Source: Lepidodermella squamata
Lineage: Eukaryota; Gastrotricha
NCBI GenBank assembly: GCA_047495785.1
Contig: JBLDXI010000023.1
Span: 186,001 to 250,000 of the forward strand
DNA length: 64,000 nt
Direction: 5' to 3'
The position numbers and the translations under genes are program-made. A model generated the notes under the pieces. It saw only the letters and a list, made by a program, of their open reading frames with translations, was not told the DNA's origin and searched no databases. Below, piece after piece: positions 1 to 11,934 of this stretch (positions are counted from its first letter, which is position 1; every line of letters starts with the position of its first letter).

Positions 1-180
1 CACAAATCTATTAGCTATGATCATACCTAAAATCGTAGGTTAACGATCTTTCGCGAAGGTCTGTGCTTAATTGCTTGTTGTTTTTCAGATTTCTGTTAAT
101 GAAGCGGTGCCCCAGCGTCCAGGCAGTGTAACACTGAACCCTACTAGGAGAAACACTTTTTTGATACCTTAATATTCAAA
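1..180 (+). repeat. Upstream duplicated element, copy 1
   Basis: This stretch shares long near-identical blocks with 5318-5490, including an ATACCTAAAATCGTAGGTT core and a TTTCGCGAAGGTCTGTGC block. It ends in a region with 'AGCGTCCAG' and 'AGGAGAAA' in both copies. Each copy precedes one of two paralogous receptor genes, so it is either part of the duplicated gene unit or a retained regulatory element. The first core contains a short palindrome (ACCTAAAATCGTAGGT-like). Confidence 0.7.
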
Positions 181-1383
181 ACAGAGGACGGTGTTGTCAG
201 GACTGAGCCCCTGAAGCGTATGGAAAATGGAAATACTTTTTTAAATTCATAACATCAATCAATGAGTCACTGTGATCAAAATGAGACATGACATGCCACT
301 CATGACCATCACTATGGAATAAAGTGTTGAATTCTTCAGGGTACAGCGAACCTCGGCGGTTAAAACTTGACGGTGATGAAGTAGCGTTGACGAGCTATTG
401 AACATTTTTCCTCGATTGCCATGTTGCTCGCATTGAACCAGAGCGGGTAACTCGCCGAGCACGCGTTATTGGAACGTGACCCGAGGGTTAGAACCGGCTT
501 AGGGGCTGGTGGCTCAACTGTGTTGGAACAAATAGCGGGGAAAAAACTTGTGTGCGCATGGTGCCTTGTCATTAGTGAGAAAATGTTGTTGATTGGACCG
601 AATTCTCCAAAACGCGTGCTGCTTGGCGGTTTTGGCAGGGTGTACAGACGTTTGCGTTTATTCCTCAGAACACATGTTTGTTCTTTTTACTCGTCTTTAT
701 ACGTTACTCTTATTGTTCATTCAACAATTCTCCGCTTTTGAATTTTGAACCCTTCAGTACTAGTCGTGGCATTGCTGGATTTTGCAGCAAAGAGCTTATT
801 TATCGCAATTTATAACATTTGCGATAAGTATAACGAGATTCGGTAGTCGCAGGAAGTAGGCTATGGGGGAGATGATTTACCGAACATAAATGAGCAACTA
901 TGAACATATTATTGGAATGGTGAAGATCTTTCCGGCAACCCGATGAAAAACAGGATGGTCTCCACTGTAATCGTAGGAGTTTGATCATTTTGTCTCATAT
1001 TAAAGCTCCACACCTACATGCTAATCGAATTTCGAAATGTTACGCGAGTCTCCAAATGAGCTCAGCTCTATATCGTAATTCCGCAGTTTTTGCTGCCCGA
1101 TCGATTATCTTTCAAATGCTCATGTCAATCATAGTTTCTCAGAGGGAAAGCTCAACCCCATGTTGACTACTGAAACAGGTGACACTGTCAGAATTGTTCA
1201 CCAAGTGTCAACATTCTTTGCGAAGCAGTGAATTGAGAAGCGGAAAATAACGTTTAGGTATGCTTAGTAATTCCGAAAGGTGAAAATCTTTGGCAATAGA
1301 TCAGTGAGGATGAGTCGCTGTATTCCCAAGTATTCTTAATATTCCTATTGCATTGAAATATCATATCAGCCAAAATTCAAGAA
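1..1383. other. Intergenic region upstream of receptor 1
   Basis: No coding region is supported here. Short open frames lack family signals and look like chance. The first ~180 bases resemble the stretch at about 5318-5490 that lies upstream of the second receptor (see the repeat entries). The promoter of receptor 1 should lie in this stretch, but no clear TATA box or initiator can be assigned. Confidence 0.5.
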
Positions 1384-4300
1384 ATGCTGCTCCAGTCGAT
1401 TGAAATTCTCTGTCTAGCCTCGAGCCTTAACATTTGCCTTGGTGAAAAGGTTTATGCTAACGCCAGCCTTCAAGGTCGAGTGCGATCCCGAGCAGTTACC
1501 GGGCAATCGGCGAATGCTTCAGCTGGGCGTGCTACGCTGAGCATCCTCGCTCATCTCAACTACGGCGGCTCCAGCTTCCCAGTCGGTCCGTTATGCACAA
1601 AAGCCATGGAAGTCGCTTTGGATCAGTTCGATTCGAACCGGGCCGCAAAACCGTGGCTTGACGGCTACGACCTCGAAATTCAAGTTATAGACGACCTTGT
1701 AAGTTGTGAAGAGCCGAAATCTATTAGAATTATTTTCAATACTTAGTGTGACGACGCTGCGGCAATTGACAGAACGATGCGTGAACTGTTGAACGGCGAG
1801 CAAGTTGACCGCGTGCCCCTCGTGATCACTGGTTGGTGCGCAACGGTCGGCCAGTCGGTCATCGCACAGGCTCTGAAGCAACTCAACATGACCGCAGTGA
1901 CAGTTTACATGCAGAATGAAGCTGCACTGTCACAGCCGAGCCGCTTCGACGCGGTCTACCAGCTGTTCTACGCGCCCATCGTGCAGTACGACGCACTTGC
2001 CTACTTGATGCTGCACTACGGCTGGAACCGGCTCGCCATTTTCTCCGAAGATCTGCCCTATTTCAATGACGTACGTGCAGTTTATCAACTAATCTTGAAT
2101 GTTATTACTCTTTCAAGCTCCGGCCCCTAAGATTTTCGCTTACCTATTTGCAATTAGCTTAAGACTAGCTTTTTCGAATTTAATCACTTATTATTATTCG
2201 TTTCGAAGCGATATGCTCGCAATTGACTACAGCAGACAAAAATAGAATTTCAGAACAATGTTTGAGTGCTTAAAATTTTCTAGAAGTTATTCCGCCTCGA
2301 CTTGAATCATGCCCTGATTAAGATAGTCGTGCAGCGTATCTTTTAGTTTTAAGATTTAAGACAGATTACTAGTACAATATCAGACAAGCATTGTAACGTT
2401 CGAGAAGTACCATCGTGGACAGTTAATAATTCTTTGATTAGATTATAACGCGTTTCAACCTTCAGGAATTGTTTCTCCGTTTCTCAGGGGTATCATATCT
2501 ACATGTAAGCCATTTTTTAATCCATAGGCTGAAAAGTACACGCTTCCCATGCTTGAACGCTTGAATATCAGCGTGGTGTGGCTGGGCAAGGTGACGTTCC
2601 TTTCGCAGGACTCCGCCGAAATGTCATCGGCAATGCGTGCCATGCGTTTCACCGAGCCACGAATCATCCTCTCAAACACAAATGCACCGATCAGCGTGGC
2701 TTGCTGGCTTCATCGATACGGCATGTACGGACCGAGTTACGTCATCCTGGCCAGCGATTGGAGCATCTTTGACCCGGCGACGGCTAAAATTCCCGACTAC
2801 GTCAAATCGTGGTGCACGAGAGCGATGCTGAAAGAAGTTGTTGAGAGTTGGCTATTCGTTTCTTACGCGCGGCAAAGCGACATTTACGGGCCGAGTTACC
2901 GCGACAATCTCGGCGTCAACGCAGCAGATTTTGCAGCGGCTATGGAAGCTAAGGTGTACGATGCGAAACAAGCCCCAGGCTACGCGGTGTGGCCGGGCGA
3001 TTGCTACGAAGTGGCTCAATTTGTTGGATTCGCCGTCGACCGCTTTGAACAGCTACTCAGGCAGCGATACAACTCAACACTCGCTGACTGGACTATGAAA
3101 TCTTCGAATTTCGTTGAGATGGGCCAGATTTTCCAGGGTCTCATGAAAGACGCAGTGAGTTCGCTTCGAGTTAATGGCAGCAAGGGCGCTTTCGCATTCG
3201 ATCGACAGACGTCGCGTAATACGCTCGGCTACAGCATGGCTTTCTCGCAGATGCGCTACGTCGATGGCAGTCTGACAAAGATAGTGATCGCATACTTTCG
3301 CTCGTCTGATACAACCGTGGCGTCTCTGAATGGAGGGCCTGTGTGGCGAGGCCGTCCAGCAGGTTACCTACCGCTTGATAGCGTCCGAATTGAACGAGTG
3401 GCCTTGCGCTACATCAACCATGTCGCGAGTTCTATTATGATTGGTGAGCTTTTTTCATCTTTAAAACACTTGGTTCGCTAACTCAACATAACTCTCCTAG
3501 GAATCTCTGTTCTACTTTTGCTGCTGAATTTGTTGATTGTGCGTTCAAGTTGGCGATACAAGGAATGCGATCCGAAACGATTCGACTGCGCACTTGAGGA
3601 TGGTTTCATTCGGTTTGCCGCCGCTCTGATGATGTGCTACGCTCCTGTGGCTTTCAGCTTCAGCGAGCAGTCCTCTGTGAGTGTTAACTGCCACAATATG
3701 GCCGCCGCCTTCCTTCTGAGTGTTGGCCTGAGCGCAAGTCTTTCGGGATGCTTCGTAAAGTTCCTTCGAGCTGGCCGTTGGCTGGAGTCGCGTTCTGCTC
3801 AGCGGCCGTTGCCGAGCCTGCTCATTGCCGTTCCATGGATTGCGTTGCAGATCGGGCTAAACGGCGCCTTACTTAGATACTCGTCCTTCGTAAGCGGAGG
3901 TGGGAGGCTCGAGATGCCGAGGCACTACTCGCAAGACCAGGGTGTCGCCTACCTTCCCTACATGCATGTGACTCGCTTAGATTGGGACCATCTGGTCACG
4001 CTTGGACTCGTAGCTGCAATAATTGTATCGCAGGCTTTTTCTTGGCTTCTACTTTGCTTCAAAATCTACGACGTTCATCTTGTAAGTCTTCCATGCCTTC
4101 AAGTTTCGCAACTGTTGTAGAGTTTTGAAGACTATGCATCAATTTTCTTTTATCAGAAGTGTAAACATGCCCGGCCTCGCCGTTTGTTCCGAAGAATCGT
4201 CAGGGATCTTCAGCCGGCAATTCGATGCGCTCAGCTGCAGGTGGTCACCATATTAGGCGGGCTGCTCATCGGCGTTTTGGTTGCCGGCAGCGATATGGCT

Positions 4301-4483
4301 CTTCAGCTGAGTATCTCATGCATAGCATTGAGTTACTGCGCTCTGCACTTGGCTCTAGTTGATGGCAAATGGCTGCGGCGACTTTTTCTGAAGACGAAAC
4401 CACATCAACAACCTTCAACTAGTCTTAGGCCGCACGTTTTCATCTGTAATTCGAAGGAAGCGAGGCGAGAAGTCACTAAGTGA
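1384..4483 (+). CDS. GABA-B-like class C G-protein-coupled receptor (paralog 1)
   Basis: Predicted exons are 1384-1698, 1747-2070, 2528-3443, 3501-4081 and 4157-4483. The phases agree and give 820 residues. The protein begins with a hydrophobic signal peptide and continues with a periplasmic-binding-type (Venus flytrap) ligand domain, which starts with a 'LAHLNYGG..FPVGPLCTKA' segment. A linker of GABA-B type follows (GGPVWRGRP..LPLDSVR), then seven membrane segments starting near the exon 3/4 junction. This architecture without a cysteine-rich linker is that of metabotropic GABA receptors, which couple to G proteins at the plasma membrane. The ligand is unknown; GABA is not implied. It is a tandem paralog of the next gene, on the same strand. 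The cytoplasmic tail is short and lacks the coiled coil used for GABA-B heterodimers, as far as I can see. Confidence 0.85.
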
Positions 4484-6243
4484 AAGAACAGGAGTTTTCG
4501 CTTTGTTGCGTAATTTCTCCTTCGCACGAAAGGCTTGCCAATAGCCAAAGTCAATCAGGGCGATTTGATGATTTTTTGAGTGAGACGAACTCAGGCATAG
4601 TACAACTTCAGCTGACTTTCGAAGAAGTTTTACAATATACAATGTACAATCGCCCACCTTCGTGTTTAATCATCAGCGCAGATACATTTTCGCGTTGACC
4701 CAGCAAGAAGCAGAGAGGGTGTTTCGTATCACGCGTGCATATAGCAGGCTCCTCTCCCCTATGTGAGTTACTGAAGGAAACTCGACACTTGAATGACTGA
4801 GGCAAGATTTTGATTAAGCCATTAAGAAAAGGAGCGCTATTTGTGTTGAGATACCCAGCATTCAAATAGAGCTAACTATCGGCCTACTAGCGCAGGCGAA
4901 ATGATAGCTGGATAGTTCGAGGAAGAAATGCGATACTTACAACCTCTTACAAGCTAGAAGCGGTATTTTCATGAATTTTCAACAGCAATTCGAATATCCC
5001 CAGTTATCTACCATATATTTCGCACACTTTACAGATTTCCGTCGAATATGGTGCCAAGCGATCTATCTCCATGATTGCATTGATATAAATTATATATTCC
5101 AGGTCTCGCGATTGTTTAAGAATAGCAAAGGTTCAGAGGCAGCATTTTCAGTTGCGAAGTCGCCTTCTTTAACCGGAAGCTTGACCAATTAGGAGCATCC
5201 GATTTATTTATGAATATTTCATTAAAATAAATGAAGTCAAGGAGACGTGCTACAGGCTAATAACGATGCAGCTGTTCACGTGTCAATCGCTATTATTTGT
5301 GCCCTCTTCGCGCATATAAATCTCTTCGCAACTGCCATACCTAAAATCGTAGGTTGACAATTTTTCGCGAAGGTCTGTGCATAATAGTTAATTATTTCAA
5401 ATTTTCTGTTAACAAAGCGGCGCTCTAGCGTCCAGACAGCACGCATCGTGCAGCACAGGACGCTATTAATAGGAGAAAAACATGTTCAATAGTATCCTGA
5501 CTTCAACAAAGTTTGAAATGGATTAGATTGACATTCAAGAAAAGGAAACCGCACATTAACAATTAACTGCTGTTCTTAATCAATTTTTGATTTCTCCATC
5601 AATGTAAAACAAGTTCAGATTGCTCCACAGAACATCAGTCAAACCTTAGATCTAAAACCATTCGACAGATTTTGGGAAACCCCAAATTATGATCTAGAGT
5701 AAGAGTGAGTGAAGAGTGAGATAAATGAAGAGAGAAGGATAAAAGCGATGGGGCAATCATTCCGGAAATTCAAGATAATTGGCCTAATCTTTTCTTGATA
5801 TATAAGTATGATTCTTTGGAAATTGAATTAGGGTGTTTCCTCCATGGCAGTGGAACTCGGGCTAAAATATGCGATAGATAGCAGTTTTACTTGGATTGAT
5901 CAAGTCTCTTGTTCGATACTGTTCGGGCTTGGATTGGACAATGTGTCTAGTTCTTCCACTGAGCGCTTTCGGACATTTTATATATTTATGGCCTAAAAAC
6001 AATCGTCCAAAGTCCTTCCAGCCGCAGACGCCGTTTCAAATATCGATATAGCAAATGTCTCTGGAGCCCCCTCTCGTGTCTGACCTAGAGACGTGCTTAA
6101 TTGACAGCTCGTGTGTTGTTGGCAAGCAACACCGACAGAACGTGAGATTTACAAGCTGTGGTTTCCGGTTACACATACAGCGGCGCCGCAAAGATAACTC
6201 GATAAACAACACTCATTTAATTAAATTCACCTCTTCTAAAGAA
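4484..6243. other. Spacer between the two receptor genes
   Basis: This AT-rich spacer has no supported gene. It contains the second copy of the upstream element (about 5318-5490). The frame upstream of 6244 is open back to 6055, but those residues do not look like a signal peptide, so they are treated as 5' untranslated. Confidence 0.5.
5318..5490 (+). repeat. Upstream duplicated element, copy 2
   Basis: This is the second copy of the element at 1-180, with the same ordered blocks (ATACCTAAAATCGTAGGTT, TTTTTCGCGAAGGTCTGTGC, GCGTCCAG.CAG). It lies about 0.9 kb before the start of receptor 2, whereas copy 1 lies about 1.4 kb before receptor 1. The blocks are conserved while the surrounding DNA has diverged. 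Confidence 0.7.
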
Positions 6244-8917
6244 ATGATCATCACAATTTTCTTAATACAGTTCGCCTTCTCCATGAAGGCCGAGTCGCAA
6301 CGATTTTTCCCGAATGCTTCACTGGAACCGACTGTGAAAACAAGTTTGAAGCTGCCCCAGCCGATGAAGGTGCTGAAAATGGTGGCGCATCTCAATTACA
6401 AAAATGCGATCAACTCTGTGGGGCCATTGTGCACGAAATCCATCGAGCTAGCGCTAGACCAGCTTCACTCCATTAAAAATTGGCTGCCGGGTTACGAGCT
6501 TCAGGTCGATATCATAGAAGACGAATGCGTCGATGGCATCGCTATTCAACGAACTGTGAAAGAGCTCGTCTGGCCTAGTGCGGACCGAACCCCCGTCGTC
6601 TTCCTAGGCTGGTGCGTGCCGATTGGCCAGGTGCGAATCGCTCAGGCTATGAAGCAACTCGACTTCTTCGGCTTCACCCACTATCTCTCTGTTGGAGATG
6701 CATTGACGAACAGACCGAGGTACAACGCAGTGTACCCTCTCACGAAAACCTCGCTGGGCCCGCAGGAAGGTATGGCCGGGTTCGCCGCCAAAATGGGCTG
6801 GTCTAAAATCGCGGTAATTACGGAGGATATCGCGTTTTTCAACGAAGCCGAGAACGAGATTCTGAGCTACTTCGCTGCGAGGGATATCAAAGTAATTTGG
6901 TATGGCAAGGTGAGCACAAACTTCAAAAATGACGAAATGTTGACGGCATTTCGAGCTATGCGAACACATGAGCCAAGAATTGTTCTGGTGAACGCGAATA
7001 ACGGTATCATGCTGTCGTGCTGGTTCCATCGCTTCGGCATGTTCGGGCCTAGTTTCGCGTTCTTTGCAACAGGTTGGGCAGCATTCGACCCTGCAACAGC
7101 TAAAATCCCTGACTCAGTCGCGGATTGGTGTACCCGTGAAAAATTAGCTGAAGTAGTTGAAAATTGGCTCATTGTTGGCTTTGGAACTATGCTCGACATT
7201 TTCGGACCGAGTTTTGAAGACTCGAGCGGGCTAAATGGGACGGAATATACTCGGAAAATGGAGGCCAAAGTTGTTGATGCGACAAAAATACCTGGTCTGA
7301 CAAGTTTCGGCCCTATTTGCTACGACATCGCCCTGTTTTCCGGCTACGTCCTTCATGAGGCTGAAATGGTGCTGCGTCGCAGCTACAACTCAACGCTATC
7401 TGAATGGACTGTTTTGTCCGATAATTTTCGAACGAACAGCAAAACCTTCTCGCAGATTTTCAAACAAGCCGTCTACAACACTGCAGTCAACGGGTCGAAA
7501 TCATTCTATTTCTTCGAGGAATCAACTACTCAGAATACGAAAGGCTACAACCCGGTTGTATTTCGGAAGGCGATGTATCCAACCGAAGCGAAAGTAAATC
7601 TTCAAAGGCCGATTGTGGCGTACTATCAGGCCAGTGATTCTTCGGTTTTCAACATGAATGGAGGTCCAAGGTGGAAGACAGCTAATAATCGCCCTCCCGG
7701 AGATACAGTCCGATTGCTCGCTATTCCTTCGGATGCTTTGTCCCAACTGAGCTTTTGGATTCTGTTCGGTATTGCTTTAGCTGGTGCATTTGTAGCCATA
7801 GTTGTTGCTATAATCAATCTAACAGCCTATGGCAGGAAATCTTCAAAAATCAAAGTTGTCCTGAATGACCTGTTTCTGCTGGAAAACTGTGTGATTTTTC
7901 TTGGCAATGCCGTTATGATATGTTATGCTGTGATTGCGGTGCCATCGGATCGAACTTCGAAAGTTCTCGTGACTCAGCACTGCTCGTCGGGAGGATTCTT
8001 GCTAGCAATCGGCTACACTCTGGTTTCAGTCGGTTTCTACTCGAAACTTGAACGTGGCAAGCGCTACATCAGCGCAAACACCGAATCGACAGCAGCTCCC
8101 CTGCCTAGCCGTTTAACTTCGATTTTCAAATATATAGGCCCATGGCTAGTGATTCACATTGGTCTCATGGTTGGGCTGATAGTGTCAGGAGGGCTTGAGG
8201 CCCAGTTTCTAGAGGAGACAAGGCGCTACTCGGCAGATGCGAGTATCGCTTACGTTCCTTTTCGTTACGTTTGCCGATTGAACATGTCAAACGAAGCTGC
8301 ATTGGGCATTTTGTTCTGCATGGGGATACTTCATGTCCTTGCGATTTTGGTCATGTGTTTCCAAGCCTATCAAACCAAAGTGGTAAGTTTTGATTCAAAT
8401 GAGTTGTTGAAATAATCCAAGTTGGTTCGTTTCAGAAATGTAAAATTGCCGCTGCTCCTCCTAAAGCAAAAGTCTCGATATCTCAGACTCAGCCGGTCTG
8501 GCGGCGGAAGAGTAGGACGTCCTCCGTGGTCATCGATGCTCGAGGAACACGAGCTACCAGCATCGGATCTCGTCAACAGCTCAACAAAGCCCCGCGTGAA
8601 AGCGTCGAAGAGTCTACGGCGATATCTCCAGAGGTCCGAGTCGCTCTTTTAGCAGCTTCTGACGAGCTGAAATCCGCCGTTAACTGCATCTACTACGAAA
8701 CCCTCATCATAGTCGCTGCGATTCTGATCGCGATGATGCAGATCGGCAGTGATGAAGCTCTTCATATTTCAGTTTCTTCCATGACGATTGCGTTTGTTTT
8801 TACGAATATGTTGGCAACTTTCATCCCAAAATTCGTGAGTTTACAATCAAATATCCACATTCTGGGTTAATAATTTTTCCGTAACAGATGTCATCGAAAT
8901 CGGCAGTTTCTCACTAA
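6244..8917 (+). CDS. GABA-B-like class C G-protein-coupled receptor (paralog 2)
   Basis: Predicted exons are 6244-8382, 8436-8834 and 8888-8917, giving 855 residues. I chose the Met at 6244 because it opens a classic signal peptide; the frame is open upstream to 6055. A Venus flytrap ligand domain (about residues 35-480) is followed by the GGPRWKT..RPPGDTVRL linker and seven membrane segments. TM1 lies near residue 500, TM6 is ETLIIVAAILIAMMQIGS and TM7 is SVSSMTIAFVFTNMLA. It is clearly paralogous to the upstream gene through its whole length. Paralog 1 has two extra introns within the ligand domain and one in TM1, so this copy has lost introns or the other has gained them. The third cytoplasmic loop is long and rich in Ser and Arg. 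The ligand is unknown. The final exon is only ten codons including the stop, so its join is less certain. Confidence 0.85.
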
Positions 8918-8925
8918 AAATACAT

Positions 8926-8953
8926 TTTATTATCATCAACCTTTAAGAATAAA
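8926..8953. terminator. Overlapping convergent polyadenylation signals
   Basis: A plus-strand AATAAA lies at 8948-8953, inside the 3' end of the minus-strand coding region. A minus-strand AATAAA (TTTATT on plus, 8926-8931) lies 9 bases past the stop of receptor 2. The two stops are only 25 bases apart, so mature transcripts probably overlap at their 3' ends. Confidence 0.55.
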
Positions 8954-10148
8954 CCTTGAGATAAGACTTGGATAAACCCTCTCCTGGGAAGTTGTGCAAG
9001 CCAAAATCTGTGACCCAAAGTAAGAAAATGGCGCAAATAAGCGAAAATTGAACGTAGAATCTTGAGGTAAAAATGACGTGATAACCAAAGAAAATAACCA
9101 AGCTGGATAAGACTACGGTTTCAACGATAAAAGTGGCTAAGGTTAACTTGATCTCGGCGATACTTCTGTAATTATTCGCTGGAGGTAAGAAAGTTGCCGC
9201 TGAACAAGAATGCCATAGAAAACAAGCGGCTAAAAGCCCGTTTTCAAAAGTGTTGGCCAAGTCAGGATGAAGATTTATCTTACCCAACTTTCCATACAGA
9301 GCATGGAAAGAAACACTAGCTGTTAAAATACATGCTAACGCTGAGAAGAGGACATTTAGAGATTTCATCGCTATGGAGAAGCCGTAGCCCTGAGCACAAT
9401 ACGGTTTGTAAACGAAAAGATTCGCAGTTTCGTCGATAACTGCTATAGGACAGATGACTTTGCGTAGATTCATCGATTGAATTAAATGAGCGATGAGGCC
9501 GAAACACACTGCGGACAGACCGAGGACAAAGATGAAAGGGATAGCTAAACTAGGAATTCCACAATGTTGAATGAAGCCTAAATTAACTTCATGATGCGAA
9601 ACGGTCAAATATATCATAGAAGCTAAGGATCCTACTTCAAGAATTCCGTCTATAAAGAAGATGGACGCGACTAAGTAGAACTCGGCTCTTCTGGCAAAAG
9701 TTACTTTACCAATGAATCCTAGAGTGATGCAGATGTGAATTATACTTATGATCAGAGGGAAACGAATCGGGATTATGTCATTGAAGCAGCTGGAGCGGCA
9801 GTCTTCTTTCAAAGATGTAATGATGTCCTTCCCAGTACCATTGTCGATGATTCGACTCCCCTGTACTCCGAGAGCTTTGATCAGGACTAATTCGATTTTC
9901 TGCAAATTTTTCTCCGGCTCCTTCTTCTCTGTTTTCAGCTTGTTGTAAGCATCCCAAGAAGGATTTGCTAGGGCTGGATCGAACTCATCGTTGCAGCGAT
10001 TCGGGCACGTTGACAAGTTGATGTAGCCGAAAGCTGCCCACCATATGAAGATGACCTGCAGAATGGCGAACAAGCATTTGAAGCATTTGCAAGTAATTGC
10101 AAGTTTCTCATTTCGATACACAGCGTTCGGAAAAACGATCGGTGCCAT
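8943..10148 (-). CDS. Orphan multi-pass membrane protein, 401 residues
   Basis: This is a single uninterrupted exon of 401 codons from ATG at 10148. I do not recognise the family. About eight hydrophobic segments are visible: residues ~22-45, then FPLIISIIHICITLGFIG, FYLVASIFFIDGILEV, a Pro/Leu-rich span, SLNVLFSALACILTASV, LLAACFLWHSCSAATF, LATFIVETVVLSSLVIFFG and FYVQFSLICAIFLLWVTDF. Between TM1 and TM2 is a roughly 80-residue hydrophilic loop with paired cysteines (CPNRC, CRSSC), probably lumenal or extracellular and disulphide-linked. There is no obvious cleaved signal peptide. It is convergent with receptor 2, with stops 25 bp apart. The length and unbroken frame support a real gene; function cannot be assigned. 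Confidence 0.7.
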   Translation of the reverse strand: MAPIVFPNAVYRNEKLAITCKCFKCLFAILQVIFIWWAAFGYINLSTCPNRCNDEFDPALANPSWDAYNKLKTEKKEPEKNLQKIELVLIKALGVQGSRIIDNGTGKDIITSLKEDCRSSCFNDIIPIRFPLIISIIHICITLGFIGKVTFARRAEFYLVASIFFIDGILEVGSLASMIYLTVSHHEVNLGFIQHCGIPSLAIPFIFVLGLSAVCFGLIAHLIQSMNLRKVICPIAVIDETANLFVYKPYCAQGYGFSIAMKSLNVLFSALACILTASVSFHALYGKLGKINLHPDLANTFENGLLAACFLWHSCSAATFLPPANNYRSIAEIKLTLATFIVETVVLSSLVIFFGYHVIFTSRFYVQFSLICAIFLLWVTDFGLHNFPGEGLSKSYLKVYS

Positions 10149-10927
10149 TTATTCAAAAAAAGAACCGAGTCTACGATAGAAACAGCCATAATATACTACT
10201 ACAAAGAACTGATCATCAAACAAACATTACAAACGGATGGGAATGCCTTTTTCCGCTTTTTGATACAAATCAGCTTGGGTTTTTCCTGGATTTTCCTAGT
10301 ATTTTTGAATACACTTGTTCCTATGAAGCCAATTTGGAAATTATTGTGGAGTTCCCCAAATAATTTGGAATATTTTTCTGGCTCCTATTGGAGTTCCTAC
10401 TGTTTAATTTCACGACTTGGGGCGAAAATCTGGGATAGATCGGGAGCAAATGTGATATCCGAGAGTTGCTGACAGTCTGTTATGTTGAATTTTGACCAAA
10501 TGAATTTTCAGAAAAAAAAATTGGCTTCAGCGATATTCATCAATCAAGACTTTGTAGCAAAACTGTTAAGTATCTGTTGTAGTAACGAGTTCGTTCGACT
10601 CTGTTAAAAGCATATCCTTCCATGTGTCTTAAAACAGTATTTCCGTTACACCATTAGCGAGTTCTTATTCACTCGTCAAAGAGCGAGCAAGGTGAGAGTC
10701 TAAATACCATTAAGGTGTTTCGTTACAACAAACCATCGGGGCATTGCATAAATCTCATCAAAGACGAGTGTATAAGAAACGGCGCAGTCTGCGAGCCGCT
10801 GATGCGCCGAATCCAAACAAATCCTAGTCAGAGCGGAGAAAAAACCAGCTTAAGATAAACGATTGTATTAATGCATTTATTATGGTCTGTTGTAAGTGAT
10901 TGTTTATAATGCATTCGGTTGCAATAA
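10149..10927. other. Intergenic region
   Basis: This spacer is between two minus-strand genes. It should hold the promoter of the 401-residue membrane protein near 10150-10300 and the 3' end of the ankyrin gene near 10930. No further gene, repeat or RNA is supported. Confidence 0.4.
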
Positions 10928-11934
10928 TCACGAGCCGCCGTACTTTTTCAACACCTCAAGAGTTGCCAGTCTATTATTATCCGTAGAATTGCCAATTTTC
11001 GGCGCCTCGACGTTCTCGAAAGCTAACCGGTACGGCGTGAAACCGTTCTCGTCGCGTTCATTCACCTTCGCGCCTCGTTTCAGTAACAATTCGCACGTTT
11101 TGTAGCGATGCAAACTTGCAGCCTCCAACAAAGCAGTTTTATGCGGCCAGCCGAGGCTTGTCTCCTCAAGGCTTGCTCTACCTTCGTCAATCAGAAGCCT
11201 AACAATGTCCAAATGGCCAGCGCTGGCTGCTTTTATCAGGGCAGTGTCGCCGTAATGCTCGCAGTAGCCATCTACGCTGATGAGCTCGTTCAATTCGTCA
11301 GATGAAAGGATCCGCCGCACTGTTTCGACGTCTCCGGACCCAGCAGCTTCGACAAATTCTGCCTGCAGTTTTTGTCGGTGCATGTTGTTAACATTTGCTT
11401 TTCGTAACAGCAAATTCAAGCTAGTTTTAATCCAGCTGATGTCCTTTTTCAAATCTGATATTGTTTTCTGGTCTAATGAGGACCCGTATGCTGTTGACAG
11501 CGAAGAATGAGAGTTGAACGCAGATCGGTCCGACGAGAGCTGTAAATGAGATGTGATAAAAAAGCCTGAACAGCTAGAGGTGCAAACAAAGTGAAATTCA
11601 AGATGCAGAGAAAACCTTAGATTGGGAATGCTGAGAGGTTTATGTGTTTTTGTTCAATAACGCCTTCAAAGACTCACAACTGTTAGTTCAGAGTTGGGAC
11701 TCCTTTGCTGCCTCCATGCTGCAACTGCTCGGTGCAGGCCCAAATAGTTGCCGAACAGCTTATGAACTTCCTCATCCGAAATGGCGGCAAGATCGTCGGA
11801 ATTCAGAAAGTGGGCTGATGAACCGAAATTGGCATTTAATTACATATGATTCAAACGCATGTTTTACCGTCTAAAATTGCTTTGATCGCCGCGTTTTTGT
11901 TTGCATCGCTCGAGTAAATGGCAGCCACTGACAT
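10928..11934 (-). CDS. Ankyrin-repeat protein
   Basis: Predicted exons on the minus strand are 11934-11868, 11814-11678 and 11539-10928. The phases join cleanly and give 271 residues. The start is the only Met opening the first exon (MSVAAIYSSDANKN). The N-terminal ~100 residues are helical, and the C-terminal half carries three to four ankyrin repeats, recognisable by GDTALIKAASAGHLDIVRLL and by a later repeat with KTALLEAASLHRYKTCELLL. Ankyrin repeats are protein-binding scaffolds, so a cytoplasmic adaptor role is inferred, with no specific partner. Residues ~90-110 could form a short coiled coil (KTISDLKKDISWIKTSL). Confidence 0.8.
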
